Assembly: GCA_963576735.1 (NCBI GenBank)
Contig: OY755172.1
Span: forward strand, 496,001 to 560,000
Direction: 5' to 3'
From: Bedellia somnulentella
Taxonomy: Eukaryota > Arthropoda > Insecta > Lepidoptera > Bedelliidae
Length of the DNA stretch: 64,000 bases
A model generated the notes under the pieces. It was not told the DNA's origin. It did not search any database and saw only the letters and a list, made by a program, of their open reading frames with translations. The stretch's first letter is position 1. Every line of letters starts with the position of its first letter. Below, one piece after another: positions 33,132-44,355 of this stretch. Position numbers and translations under genes: made by a program.

Positions 33132-34308
33132 TGTCCTGAAACTTAAAGTAAAGTTATAAAACCATAAATTCAATGAACTATGAAATCATGTTAACCCATA
33201 GAGAAATTAGAGTAGAGCCATCCACTTTCGGTCAAAATTTCCCTTATTACCTGCCCCAATAACAAAGCAGAACTACAACTCTGAACAGTGAAAGAAGCAA
33301 TAAAATGAAAACACAAATTTGGCTTAAAAACATGGATCAGAATAATGTAGAAACTATAATGTGCATTATTCAATAAACTCCCGTACTAACAATAACACTA
33401 TGGATACATATTCACTTTATTTATATGTATCAATAGTAGTATCTAATTAGTATATATTGTAGTACTACTAGTAATTAATATTTATTCTTGAATAAGCCAC
33501 CTTTCAACCTTGGTAAATACGTTAGAATTACACTCTATATTAAGACTACTCACGATACAGGCCTAGCCTAGTGCGAGGGTCACTGACACCCTCATACATC
33601 ACCAATATTATTGTTTGTTTAACAGCAATTGTAAACATTCAAATAATTAAACAATATTTATTTTTAATCTGCACGGTGTCCATAAAAAGAAAATCCTGTC
33701 AAGCAAGTGAAAGGTCTTCTACTGAATTTAGCTAATTTTTAGATCATTGAGTTATATTTAATCTAGGAAATAACATTCCTATCTTTTCCATTTAATAAGA
33801 GATCCCGTTGATATGTGTTTATTATTAATAACATGCAAATATAAACCATATGTATCATTAATTCATTATAGTAGAAATTCCACCAATTAGGAATACTATT
33901 TTATTAAAGTTTATCACGTTATTATTATTTTATTGGTTTCAACATTATCTAATAAAATCCATACATATATTTTACGTGGTTACTATAAAGTGAAATGAGA
34001 ATATTAAAATTTAGAATATTTCAATAATATATATAAATAGGTGTTTCCGGTGATCTGAACCAATACCACTGGAGAGCAGCCCCAACCGGATACAAGTTCT
34101 GTTCCGCCAAAGACTCAAGTCCTAATTAGAACGATAAGGGGTAGCTATTGCCACAAACTGAACCTATCGGTTTAACATTCAATGAAACACTTGAATATCT
34201 ATGTTGTTTTAATTACCCCATAGTACAGTAATAAATTAAAAGAAATAAAATGAAGTACATCACCTTTTACAACGCTTGTAGACGTAGAATTTTCTTCCAC
34301 TTCTGAGA
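33132..34308 (-). other. 5' leader of the LTR element
   Basis: Non-coding and AT-rich. Immediately after the 5' LTR the strand reads 'TCTCAGAAGTGGAAG', the position of the primer-binding site; I could not match it to a tRNA from memory. About 200 bp further is a GC-richer patch (34050-34110) that pairs with nothing obvious. Confidence 0.6.
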
Positions 34309-34864
34309 TGTTAGACTTCAGGATGTTATAATAAAACTTCTAGTCTTCCAGTGAACTCTGTATATTTCTTATGTACAAACTATTCACGATAACCTCAAAT
34401 ACAAGTTGTTCACACTTCAAAAGCCAGAAACCGAATCCCGTCAGTTGGTGTAGTCAGGGTATTTATACACACGTGTAAACAACTTTCCCCTTCTACACAA
34501 AAACACTTTATTTTAACTAATTTATCTAATTTACTAAATTTAAAGCATTATAGTGTTATGGAAATTCATTAAATAAATAGAAATGATTTTACAAAACATA
34601 ATACCAAGATATAATCATTGAATATAACTTTATATATAATATAGACACTGAATATTTGCAATGATAACAAATCCATTTCAATTAATCAAACTAATGTCTT
34701 TTAACTATGAATAATCATAATATAATTATAAATGATTTGAGAAAACAGTAATACTTAAAAATAAATATTAACATATAAGTTTACCCTCAAATAATTGATG
34801 GCACATATTACAAAAACACAATTTCAACAACATCTGCTAACCAAAATATAATTAGAACCTTACA
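34309..34864 (-). repeat. 5' LTR of the LTR element
   Basis: Identical to the 3' LTR except A at 34839 where the other has G. TATA box on the complement around 34461-34468 is the likely promoter. Confidence 0.92.
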
Positions 34865-35156
34865 CTATCATTGTACGAATTGAAGATTTTGGCATATTGC
34901 ACAGTATTAAATAGGTTCTACCATATGTAACTTTACATAATATAATTATAAATGATTTGAGAAAACAGTAATACTTAAAAATAAATATTAACATATAAGT
35001 TTACCCTCAAATAATTGATGGCACATATTACAAAAACACAATTTCAACAACATCTGCTGACCAAAATATAATTAGAACCTTACACTATCATTGTACGAAT
35101 TGAAGATTTTGGCATATTGCACAGTATTAAATAGGTTCTACCATATGTAACTTTAC
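34717..35156. repeat. 220-bp tandem duplication across the LTR border
   Basis: Two units (34717-34936, 34937-35156), each holding the last 148 bp of the LTR and 72 bp of flanking DNA. It arose after the insertion because the unit contains the LTR/host junction. Confidence 0.95.
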
Positions 35157-35214
35157 TTTCTTGAAATCCCTCAAATGGCGATGGTCTACAATTCTACATC
35201 TTGACTCAAAAAAG

Positions 35215-35395
35215 ACTCAAACGTTCACGCTGAATACCCCGAAGGGGTTAGCAGAGGTACTAATACTTCTAAACATCACGTGACATTGTCACCTGTTGTT
35301 CAGAGTACCCACGACTTGCATGAACAGTGTACTCACGTGATACAGGGCAGGCGTATGGGCGTTTTGAAAATATACACTGTCACATGATTGTGAGT
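35215..35395 (-). mobile_element. S2 SINE, 3' half
   Basis: Minus-strand S2 from 'actcaaacgttcacgctgaa' to 'acactgtcacatga'; the head is lost. Confidence 0.8.
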
Positions 35396-35689
35396 TTCGA
35401 CAGTCCCCTCGATTTCAGACCAGATCCTGGTCTCATAGTACTTTCTCGGTAACAATAACATAACAAAAAAAATGTTTAGTGAACCTGTATTTCTCTTCAT
35501 AAAAACTACGAAGAGGAGTCAGGTCCTCAGTCACTAACTCCTAGTGACTGAGGACCTACACCTTCCTTCATTAGCTCAGCAGCATAACATTATGATTTCT
35601 AGAAGCAAATGCCAATATAACTTCAGAAAATATGTAAAACGCGGCACATGTGCCTATAAAATTTGAGGGATCCCCTCGATTTCTCCAGG
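35396..35689. other. Intergenic with a short palindrome
   Basis: 35515-35556 contains 'caggtcctcagtcactaact' followed by its reverse complement 'agtgactgaggacct', a perfect small hairpin. Confidence 0.6.
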
Positions 35690-35827
35690 ATTCCATCATC
35701 AGACCCTGATATCCTTATCATAGTACCATTCCGGGAGTATCTTCTTTCTTATAAAAAAATAATAATCAAAATCGGTTCATAAAAAAATATACGGTCGAAT
35801 TGAGAACACTCCTTTTTTTGAAGTCGG
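35690..35827 (+). repeat. Repeat ending in 'gaagtcggttaaaaa'
   Basis: Contains 'ccatcatcagaccctgat' and 'tacggtcgaattgagaac' and ends 'ttttgaagtcggttaaaaag'. The last block is the inverse of the start of the 42250 repeat. Class not determined. Confidence 0.5.
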
Positions 35828-35828
35828 T

Positions 35829-35913
35829 TAAAAAGCCCCATACCCTTAGTTGCTCTTTACAACATCCGCGGATAGAAAGGAGCAGTGACATTCTAAGCCG
35901 GCACTACACGGCG
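35829..35913 (-). mobile_element. S1 SINE fragment (5' end)
   Basis: 'ccttagttgctctttacaac' to 'ctaagccggcactacacggc'. Confidence 0.75.
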
Positions 35914-36067
35914 ATAATTTATTTATTAATTATTAATTATAATTTAATAATAATTAGTAATAATAATTTTAATTTATGTAATAATAAGGAAAACCTTCGC
36001 TAATGATCTCATGTAACTTTTGTCCACACGTGCCTCTCACGTAGCAGTAGCGCAAGATAAAAATAAA

Positions 36068-36118
36068 TGGTCTCTGTAGGTAGTGACTCTCGATCGCCAC
36101 TTTGTTCAATCCTGGCGA
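36068..36118 (-). mobile_element. RTE 3' fragment
   Basis: Minus strand reads 'caaagtggcgatcgagagtc' and 'gccaggatt', matching the RTE C-terminal coding end. Confidence 0.65.
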
Positions 36119-38351
36119 ATTTTTTTATCCATATTTTTTCATCCTTTATATAACTTTCACCGAAAAGTAGTTAATTGTATCAAAAATATGTTGTTAATGG
36201 TTCAGCGTTATTATTATTAGATACAAATGATGATACAAAAGGTGTAAGTGTACAATTCTCCAAAATTAATAATGGGCATGCAGATCTTCGGTCACTCTCG
36301 TATTCCGGAAAAACCCGAATAATTGAATCGTATGCGCCCTAAACGATGCACTTGCATTTTGACTTAAAGTAATACGAGTCAATATCACGTGTTCTCAAAC
36401 GACAACAATTCAGGAGGGCGGTGGCGGTCGCCGGGCTGTCAAAGGTCCGTCAATCGTCTTTACATATTGTTGGTGACCGCACGTGTTCTCTTTGTGTGGA
36501 ATTATATAGAGCTGTATATAGAGTTGTACACCCTTCCTAGGTTTGTTTTCAAATTTGAATTTAATTTTAACTTTATCCATTAACACCCAACTTTTGTATT
36601 AGGCTTGTCACAGAACTCCTCCTAAAAGGTTGATCTGATCCCAGCCAAATTTTGCACGATGGTTCAAGACATCAAGGACAAGGTCCTTGTTTCGAAGTAA
36701 ACCAATCCAACAAAGATTGTAGCATATTCACAACCGTGTGGATATCCCCGCATTTTGGGCTTATCGAACACCAGGAAAATCGACATGGAATCATCGAATC
36801 AAATTCCGTTACTGATAAATTATGACATGCACTTAGCCACTCTTTATACATATCGTCTCCCGACGCTCGGGGAACACGATCATTGCCGAGTAGTGACGAA
36901 CATTTCTAGGCGTATTATTAATTTTGGAAAACTGTAATTAAATGTATTAATTCAAAATCAAACTTGATAATTATACACTAATCCTAATCAACTTGGTATT
37001 AATTTAATATATAGTAATGCATTTTTGAAATGCAGAAATATAATAGAATAAAAAACTCTACATTGCACATCAGAAAAAGAGAAAAAAATAAAAAAATATA
37101 CAGAATTAAATAACAAAATTACAATTGGCTGACTTATCACTAAAAGCGATTACCTATGAATGTTCTGCGAGATAGATTTCCAATAACATGGTGAAACTCT
37201 GTAAATCTGTAAATCTACACAATGTTAAGAATTCTTCAGTTTCTTCAGTATGATTCTAACATACTCGTACATAGTTTTTCAATACGTGTGACCAATACTC
37301 TAGAAGCAATTCCATGTACTACAAAATTCGTACTACATCGACGGATACTAGTACTTTCAGCCTTAACCTTATCCTATTTATTATATTTATAGCCTAATAA
37401 TACACTGAGCAGAATTAAATGGTTCTTTTAAATAAGGTTTTCTCGCATCAAATCCAATAAGACTTTCTTTCGTTTGTTTTCGAGCCTTTTATAAAGAGAA
37501 CCGACGGGAATAATCGTATGTCTTAGCGCTATTAGGACAAATTACTATGATCAGTTTGCGGAATGTTCGCATGCGAGGTGTGTTTGTGTCTAGTTCGAAA
37601 CCGGGAGTTTCCGAAGTGCCCAGTGGCAGAGATATCTAGTGGAAGAAACTTTTGTTACTGTGATGTTTTTAATGTTAACTTTGTTTGAATTTTGTATTAA
37701 ATTTAACTTTTGATTTCTGCTGGTATTGTAAAACATTAATTTTGCAACCTCGCAGTTTTGGTATAAACATTTTCAAGTTTTTATTTGGTTTATAATTGTA
37801 AAAATAACATACTTTTTATTATTTAATTGGTCTGTAGTGAAATGCCCGCCTGTTTTTCGGCCCGAGGCTTCACTAGTATGAAGATGATTTTTTTATGACT
37901 AAATACTTTGTTAGCAACTAATTGAGCTGCTGCGTACTATCCCGTTATTAACATGCTTGACAAAACTTAGTCCTTATACTATAGGTATAAGGTTATGAAG
38001 TAATATTTCCGTCCGTCCCGTATATATTTATTATTATATTTAAGTGAATCCCTACAAATATGGATTTATTTCGGTTGTTTACGAACCCTTACTAAATCTG
38101 TTTGGATGTTGGTGTTAGGATTTTGACAAAATAAAGGACCATTTTCTTGACTATCTATAAGTTTGCTAATTATTATTTGAAAAATATGTGTATAGAAGCA
38201 CATTTTTATGTACAACTGTGCGTAATTTATGTATCTAATTAAATGTTAAATTTTATTTCATGGTCTGTTGATAGTAAAACTACTCCTCCTACTCCGTCTC
38301 TATTGAATTAGACGTAAGAGTAAGTGTAACAAGTGTTCAGCGAAGGGAAGC
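36119..38351. other. Intergenic; no gene recognised
   Basis: 2.2 kb without a supported coding region or identified repeat. A GC-richer stretch at 36410-36500 ('ggcggtggcggtcgccgggc') stands out but carries no convincing frame. Confidence 0.5.
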
Positions 38352-38727
38352 TCTTGAACGATAACATAACATAACATAAACGTTCACGCCGAATATCCCC
38401 TAAGGGGTTGGCAGAGGTACTAATACTTCTGAACATCACGTGACTTTGTCACCTGGTGTTCAGAGTACCCACGTTTTGCATGGACAGTGTACTCACGTGA
38501 TAGGGGGCAGGCCTATCGCCGTTTTGTACGAATACACTGTCACATGACTAAGTACAACTCAGTCATGTGGGTTTCCTCACGATGTTTTCCCTCACCGTTA
38601 ACAACCATGATAATTTAACCACACATATGTCTTTAGAAAAGACAAATTGGTGTAGGCCCGACCCGGGATTTGAACACTAGTCGCTTGCACGTTAACCGGT
38701 GTTCTACCCATTGAGCTATCACGTCGT
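38352..38727 (-). mobile_element. S2 SINE, full length
   Basis: AACAT-repeat tail to tRNA-like head ('tgagctatcacgtcg' on plus). Flanked by ACGATAA-type repeats at both ends (about 38358 and 38732). Confidence 0.9.
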
Positions 38728-39691
38728 TTTACGATAAGATAGCAAATCGTTTATAGATAGCTAAAGTTTCGCGGTAATAATTTAAGTTTATTATAAATAC
38801 TTAAGTAAATTCAAAGTTCGCACGATGTCAGCAACAAGAACAAAAGATCTATTCTCTAGATTGAGGCGGGATTATAAGGAGATTAAGCTGCGGGGATCGA
38901 GAAAATTTATAGACGCTATAGTGTACAACCATCTTGCATTAAGATAACACAGCTAAGACAAAAATAAGGAACACGGAATAAAGAACTAAAGAACCATGTA
39001 CAAAGTGGCGCAATATATTTAGCAAACGTTTTTAAAACGAGGTTTACTGATGTTTTCAATATGCAATCCGATTGGGATCCCTAAGAATATTAAAACAAGT
39101 ACATTTTACTCATGAAATAGGGTCTTATTACCATCGCAAATATGTAAAATGTAATAGCTTATTGTTTCTCGTTACTTCATAAAACAATATGTGCCAAAAG
39201 AAACCGCTATTTGATTATTTAATGAAATAATAAGTATTAAAATTTGATTATGAAGTTCGTATAACTTGTAATCATATTTCTCATCATTCGTTCTCCAAGG
39301 CTCGATATTTTTGATACTTTAACGCATTTTTTCCACTGCTATCATTTTACGTGGCACATCGAAAATTCAGTGCAACACATCGTAAGATCTTTATTAGCAA
39401 CTAACTGCCTTTCGGCCTTTTAGAGACATTGAATATTCACAGTTTGAATAAGGCAGACAAATTAACAATTTAACAGGAAACTGATAAAGCGATGAGTGCT
39501 GAGATTAGTTTCTTGTTTTTACTATTTACTTTACGGGAACGTAAGTTCCTCTTCCCTCAGCCCCACGCTGCCTCATCGTAGTCCTATGTCGATCGCAGTT
39601 CATGACGACATTTCACTGAAATGATTGGAGAGATGTTAGCACACATATATATACATATATATGCAATAACATCTTAGAGAAACAGACTAAC
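38728..39691. other. Intergenic; nothing recognised
   Basis: No coding region or repeat identified. Confidence 0.45.
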
Positions 39692-39831
39692 GGCTGTGTA
39701 GTGTCGGCTTATAATAGCACTACCCCATTTCTCCCGGTGGGTGTACGTAAGAGGCGACTAACGGTATTGGGGCTTTTAAGGGATTTTTGGGCGATGCGGT
39801 TGGAGACCCATCAACAACAACCTTTATTTTA

Positions 39832-40055
39832 CTAATAATTAAAGAATAAACACTACTTAAACGTGTAAAAGAAATAAAGGATAGAAGAATTTCGCACTGG
39901 CAGCCAACTGACACGGTAGCTCAGTTGGCAGAGCGTCGGGGCGTTTACCCGAGGTCGCGGGTTCGATCCCCGCCTGTGTCGAAATTTTTCTTTCCTTTAT
40001 TTATTCTTTAATAGTAATAATCCCCACATGAGGTTTTCATGAACAAAAAGATTTA
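39832..40055 (+). mobile_element. TFE element copy f, nested in S1
   Basis: Target duplication AACCTTTATTTTA (39819-39831, 40056-40068) is S1 sequence, which proves the order of events. A short remnant of the inverted block ('ctaataattaaagaataa') is joined to 'acactacttaaacgtg', followed by the full tRNA-like domain and complete 3' end. Confidence 0.9.
39910..39981 (+). ncRNA. tRNA-like domain of TFE copy f
   Basis: Same cloverleaf as copy e: GACACGG/CTGTGTC acceptor, TAGCTCAGTTGGCAGAGC, TCGGG/CCCGA, and T-arm GCGGGTTCGATCCCCGC. The best-preserved domain in the window. Confidence 0.78.
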
Positions 40056-40180
40056 AACCTTTATTTTATCATCTTTTCCCCACTCAACTTTCCAAAAGTG
40101 GCTGGAAATTTCTGATTCCTTAGCTCTGGCTACCCCTTCTAGGGATTTACAGCCGCGAGTATATGTATGTATGTAAAATA

Positions 40181-40420
40181 CATACATACTCATGTCCATA
40201 AATCCCAAAAAAGGTTAGCCAGAGCTTCAGAGCTAGAAACTCCTCAGGCACATTTGAAAGTTGAAAGGGGAAAAGTTGGTAGAAATAAAGTATCGTTGGA
40301 GATGGGTCTGCAACCGCATCGCCCAAAAACCACTTAATAAAGTCCCACACCCTTAGTCGCCTCTTACTACACCCGTGGGTAGAAAGGGGGTAGTCGCATT
40401 CCAAGCCGTCACTACACAGA
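40181..40420 (-). mobile_element. S1 SINE (subfamily A), tail-to-tail with the preceding S1
   Basis: Starts at the shared GTAT/ATAC junction near 40180 and ends 'ccaagccgtcactacacag'. The two S1 copies meet at their tails. Confidence 0.88.
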
Positions 40421-40779
40421 ATTTTATTGCGAACCAATGTAATAAAAATACTTATTTGGTATATTTTGTAAAAGCAGTAAAACAAATTACGTAATTTAGC
40501 AAAATGATTAAACGTTCAATTTGAATCCCGCGTCAAAATGTGCTCCGACCGAATTGTGATTCTCATTGGATTTGTTTTACGTCCGCCATTTTTGTTTATT
40601 CAAACGAATGCTTAAATTGTGAAAAAGGAAAATTCTTAAGGTTTCTGTGTCGTAAAGTTGCCAGAACTTGAGTTCAAGAAGTTATTTATATGCCATATAT
40701 AAAGTTTTGACTATTTTTGCCGCCAATAATATATCTTAGTACCAATAGAAAATGATGGTCTGTAAAATTTGCAGAAATA
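40421..40779. other. Intergenic; nothing recognised
   Basis: No coding region or repeat identified. Confidence 0.4.
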
Positions 40780-41217
40780 GGCTATTTGACTGTAATAAAA
40801 ATATACATTTCTTTTATTTCATTAGTCTTAATATTTCTTTTTTGGAGCAATATGTAATAATGCGAGATAAAAATATTGCATTATTTCACTGAAATCCGTC
40901 TTCTAAAATAAGTATTTTTGATGCAACTGTCACGTGACTAAAAACGACCGTGATTGGTTATTTCTATAATGACGTAGATTGCACATAAACAGACTGTGTT
41001 TCGCTTCGCTCATTGGTGTTTAATGCGGAATTGACGTCATTTGTGCTACAGCCGCCATATTACTTAAAGTCGCGTTTTCGCGGCACATTTGAATATTGCA
41101 TTTTCTTTTTCGATTTTTTAATAAAATTGCTAAAATGAAGACAGAAAAATATTTTTTAGGGCTCCTTATAAACAAATTAACACCGTAAGATAGTTTTCAA
41201 AACTTAGTCAAATAGCC
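40780..41217. mobile_element. 438-bp MITE with 12-bp terminal inverted repeats and TA target
   Basis: Ends GGCTATTTGACT and AGTCAAATAGCC, flanked by TA on both sides (40778-40779, 41218-41219). That points to Tc1/mariner-type mobilisation. It has no coding capacity. The inside has a CRE-like TTGACGTCAT at about 41031-41041 and 'GCCGCCATATT' close by. Confidence 0.8.
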
Positions 41218-41737
41218 TATTCAAATTCAAATCTTTATTGCTTAAATCCACAGTATCAATATGGTGACATTTACAATTTGGACCTTGTGGGCCCCGTCGG
41301 CTACTGCAATTAACTTATAGCTAAAAATAAAAAGGAAGAAAGAAAATATAAAATTTTAAAACAAAAACAACTTATATCAATTATAATAATAATAAACAAA
41401 AATAACTAAATTATTCCAAAAGGACGTTCATATTGTCATTAAAACATGTTAACAGCTTTAATTTTCAAATAAAAGTTTTTCCTTCAAAATAAATCCATTC
41501 CGAAGGATTAAGGGTTATATTTAATTTTTATTTTTAAAAGCAACAATACTAATTACATAGATTCAGAGCCACAAGTCAAACTTAAAACTTACAAGGATTA
41601 TTTTCAACATAAACACAATCGTATAACCTCGCCTCGCATGGTTCTAATCATTACAAACGGTACGATGGGAAAAAAACACTATGAACGTATATATCGAACG
41701 GAGAATATTTTTTTATTGGATCGGTTCCTAATTTAAT
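41218..41737. other. Possible LINE 3' UTR remnant and unique sequence
   Basis: Starts 'ttcaaattcaaatctttatt', a phrase typical of insect LINE 3' ends read in reverse; no coding sequence is visible to support this. Confidence 0.3.
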
Positions 41738-41996
41738 TTACCATGGTTGTTAACGGTGAGGGAAAACATCGTGAGGAAACCCACATGGCTGAGTTGTACT
41801 TAGTCATGTGACAGTGTATTCGTACAAAACGGCGATAGGCCTGCCCCCTATCACGTGAGTACACTGTCCATGCAAAACGTGGGTACTCTGAACACCCAGT
41901 GACGAAGTCACGTGATGTTCAGAAGTATTAGTACCTCTGCCAACCCCTTCGGGGATATTCGGCGTGAACGTTTATGTTTTATGTTATGTTATGTTA
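41738..41996 (+). mobile_element. S2 SINE lacking the tRNA head
   Basis: Begins in the core ('accatggttgttaacggtga') and ends with the ATGTT tail. Confidence 0.88.
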
Positions 41997-42008
41997 TGGT
42001 TTCTAATA

Positions 42009-42249
42009 CACAAATACTGATGGCCATTAATCCCAAAAAGGGGTAGCCAGAGCTTAAGAGCTAGAAACTCCTCAGCCACATTTTGAAGTTGATAGCGACA
42101 AGATGGTAGAAATAAAGTATCGTTGGTGATAGGTCTCCAACTATTAGTTCCCATTGGAGTAGACGGAGACTACCGATCGCCACTTTGTACGATCCTGACA
42201 AACCTCTCTAGCTCCGTTTACATCCATCAATCATCTCATACATGCTCTT
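42009..42249 (-). repeat. S1 fragment followed by RTE 3' fragment
   Basis: 42009-42141 is a diverged S1 3' part. 42146-42249 on minus matches the RTE end: 'gatggatgtaaacg', 'gaggtttg', 'ggatcgtacaaagtggcgat', 'ccaatgggaact'. Confidence 0.75.
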
Positions 42250-42424
42250 TTTAACCGACTTCAAAACGCGTGTGGAATAAAGAAATTGCTAAGGTATTAA
42301 TCACAGTACTCATATTCAATTAAAAAACTTATTTCGTACTTTTTAGTACTAAATTGTTTATTTTCGGTTGTTTTTCCAACTATGAAGTCGGTTTTCTTTT
42401 TGTTAAAAATTATTTTATTATTCA
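42250..42424 (+). repeat. Small repeat bounded by inverted 'aaccgacttc' ends
   Basis: From 'ttaaccgacttcaaaac' to 'atgaagtcggttttctt'. The inner sequence matches 27352-27500. The inverted 10-bp ends suggest a small transposon or processed repeat. Confidence 0.55.
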
Positions 42425-42602
42425 TACTTTAGACACCTGCCTTTTTGAGCACACTTGCTAATTGGTAATATATGATGTTATTATATCTAACAAAAAAGCG
42501 GATGGAAAAATATTTTACTTAACCGTTTTATTTATCACTCTTAAACAATACTTTTGCATACAATGAATTCATTTTGATGAGGGTTCAAAACAATTGTATT
42601 TT

Positions 42603-42765
42603 CTATAGTCATATGTGTGGTTAATTTATCATGGTTGTGAACGGTCAAAGAAAACATCGAGAGGAAACCGATATAGCTAAGTTGTACTTTGTCATGTGTC
42701 AGTGTATTCGTACAAGGCGGTGATAATTCTGCCCCTTATCATATGGACGCGCTGTCCCAGCTAAC
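42603..42765 (+). mobile_element. S2 SINE, diverged middle part
   Basis: Core seen as 'gaaaacatcgagaggaaacc' and 'cagtgtattcgtaca'; otherwise degraded. Confidence 0.7.
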
Positions 42766-42820
42766 CGCAGCTAGCAGAAATATATTAGAGAACCGTCTCA
42801 TACTACGTTCGACATATATT

Positions 42821-43746
42821 AATAAATTAATAGTTTGAAAAACACTAAAAAACACGCTTTTATAAGTGCAATTAAAAGTCAAAAATAAATTACGGGTCGT
42901 TCAAGTTGTCTCTATTTCTGGGCTGAAGTGTAAACTATGTGCTTTTAATCATAATATTTGATTGTAAAAGCGTGGGGCGCTGGAAAAGGAAAGATTTTTT
43001 GTTTACCTTGCTAAGAAATCAAGTTAAGCGATGTTTCGGGAAGCAGGTTACAGAGATCGGCACTCTAACTAGAGTTGCAGCACCACTAGTTGGAGGCTCT
43101 ATATTAAACAGTCTGTTCAAAGTACTAGTCAACAGTGGCAAAATGTAGAGTTCTTGTTCGTGTATAAATAAATACATAATAACATAACATAACATAAACG
43201 TTCACGCCGTTTATCCCCGAAGGGGTTGGCAGAGGTACCAAAACTCCTGAACTCACATGGCAAGCGCCATCTAGTTTCCAGAGAAGGTACCCACGTTTTG
43301 CTTAGACAGTGTACTCACGTGATAGGGGGCAGGCCTATCGCCGTTTTGTACGAATACACTGTCACATGACTAAGTACAACTCAGCCATGTGGGTTTCCTC
43401 ACGATGTTTTTCCTCACCGTTAGCAACCATGATAAATTAACCACACATATGACTTTAGAAAAGACAAATTGGTGTAGGCCCGTCCCAGGATTGGAACTCA
43501 CGCCCTTCTGTTTTCGGGCGGGTGTTCTACCCACTGGACTATCATGTCGCTTTTAAAATAAATACAAAAAAGTTTTTCCTGCTCCAGCGCCCCACGCTTT
43601 TACAATCAAATATTATAATTAAAAGCACATAGTTTACACTTCAGCCCAGAAATAGAGACAACTTGAACGACCCGTAATTTATTTTTGACTTTTAATTGCA
43701 CTTATAAAAGCGTGTTTTTTAGTGTTTTTCAAACTATTAATTTATT
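42821..43746. repeat. 165-bp near-perfect inverted repeat with 597-bp centre
   Basis: Arms 42821-42985 and 43582-43746 are reverse complements with one clear mismatch (AATCATAAT/AATTATAAT). The centre holds ~195 bp of unrecognised sequence and a full S2. The right arm lies directly downstream of the helicase remnant in its reading direction, so the arm is probably that element's 3' region and the left arm a recent inverted duplicate. Confidence 0.92.
43183..43552 (-). mobile_element. S2 SINE, full length
   Basis: AACAT-repeat tail at left, tRNA-like head at right ('cactggactatcatgtcg' on plus); lies in the centre of the inverted repeat. Confidence 0.9.
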
Positions 43747-43791
43747 TTACGCTTTTTAGTCTTTGCTAATGGCATATTTTAAACATTTATT

Positions 43792-44355
43792 TCAAATAGA
43801 CGAATGAGCCCGCATCCTCTCCATCTCCGCCAGTGCGTCTGTATTGCATGGTGTCTTACCTGTCAGCTTAGAACAATCTAACTCTTCAATCTGGAGACCA
43901 CTAAGTGATTTTACTCGACTTAGCGCCACATATGCCTGTCCATCCGCAAAAGTACGGGACCCTAAGTACACTACGACGTGTTCTACCGTACAGCCTTGCA
44001 TCTTGTGCACGGTAGATGCCCAACTTAAAATCATTAACATGACATTAACTTTGATAGACGGGATGTCGGTTTCATACATTTAGTCGCGTCTAAAGTGTGG
44101 CCAGACGATGTCCGTGATAAAACCGATGCTCCAATTCACGAGCCCCTTCTCTACGTTTATATTAGAACGCAACATGATTTTAGCTCCTTTGAAAAGTCTT
44201 AATATACTCGGTAGTCCACCCTCACGTAAATATTCAAGACGAGCCGCACGTTTTACTTCAGTCTGCGATGTTCTCATCTGAGATTCGTACTGTCCTAAAC
44301 TTTCTAAACGTTTATTTCGTTGATCTGGTGTCTCTCTAGCTCTATATTTTTGCAT
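43792..44355 (-). pseudogene. Helitron/Pif1-type helicase remnant (internally deleted, one in-frame stop)
   Basis: Two abutting segments in one frame, separated by a single TAA at 44080-44082. The N-terminal segment has the repetitive 'ETPDQRNKRLESLGQYE' style of eukaryotic Helitron/Pif1-like proteins, then jumps to the last helicase third: 'LFKGAKIMLRSNINVEKGL', 'SIGFITDI', '[16 protein letters not shown]' (motif V region), and '[16 protein letters not shown]' (motif VI). The bulk of the protein, including Rep and Walker A/B, is absent. Upstream to about 44500 a lysine-rich coding trace continues in broken frames. It was once a DNA-unwinding enzyme, probably of a rolling-circle transposon; not functional. 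Confidence 0.85.

Larger units (their letters stand above)
27597..34864 (-). mobile_element. LTR retrotransposon with copia-type pol, probably chimeric and defective
   Basis: 7268 bp flanked by CTAT on both sides (27593-27596, 34865-34868) with 556-bp LTRs that begin TG and end CA and differ at one base. Transcription direction is minus. Inside, in that direction: a ~1.2-kb leader, a GC-rich SR-rich frame fused to copia protease/integrase, reverse transcriptase, RNase H, an internal polypurine tract plus LTR-like start, a small frame and a 45-bp minisatellite. The LTR identity means insertion is recent, yet pol has several single-base frameshifts and no complete gag. It was therefore moved in trans, broke very recently, or the homopolymer indels are sequencing errors. 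Confidence 0.88.
39692..40178 (+). mobile_element. S1 SINE split by TFE copy f
   Basis: 5' part 39692-39831 and 3' part 40056-40178 of one S1, separated by a TFE insertion with a 13-bp duplication of S1 sequence. Confidence 0.9.

Noticed and set aside
12911..40000. TFE tRNA-like domains as functional tRNA genes
   Set aside because: Irregular anticodon loop without U33, variation between copies, and location inside a mobile repeat with target duplications.
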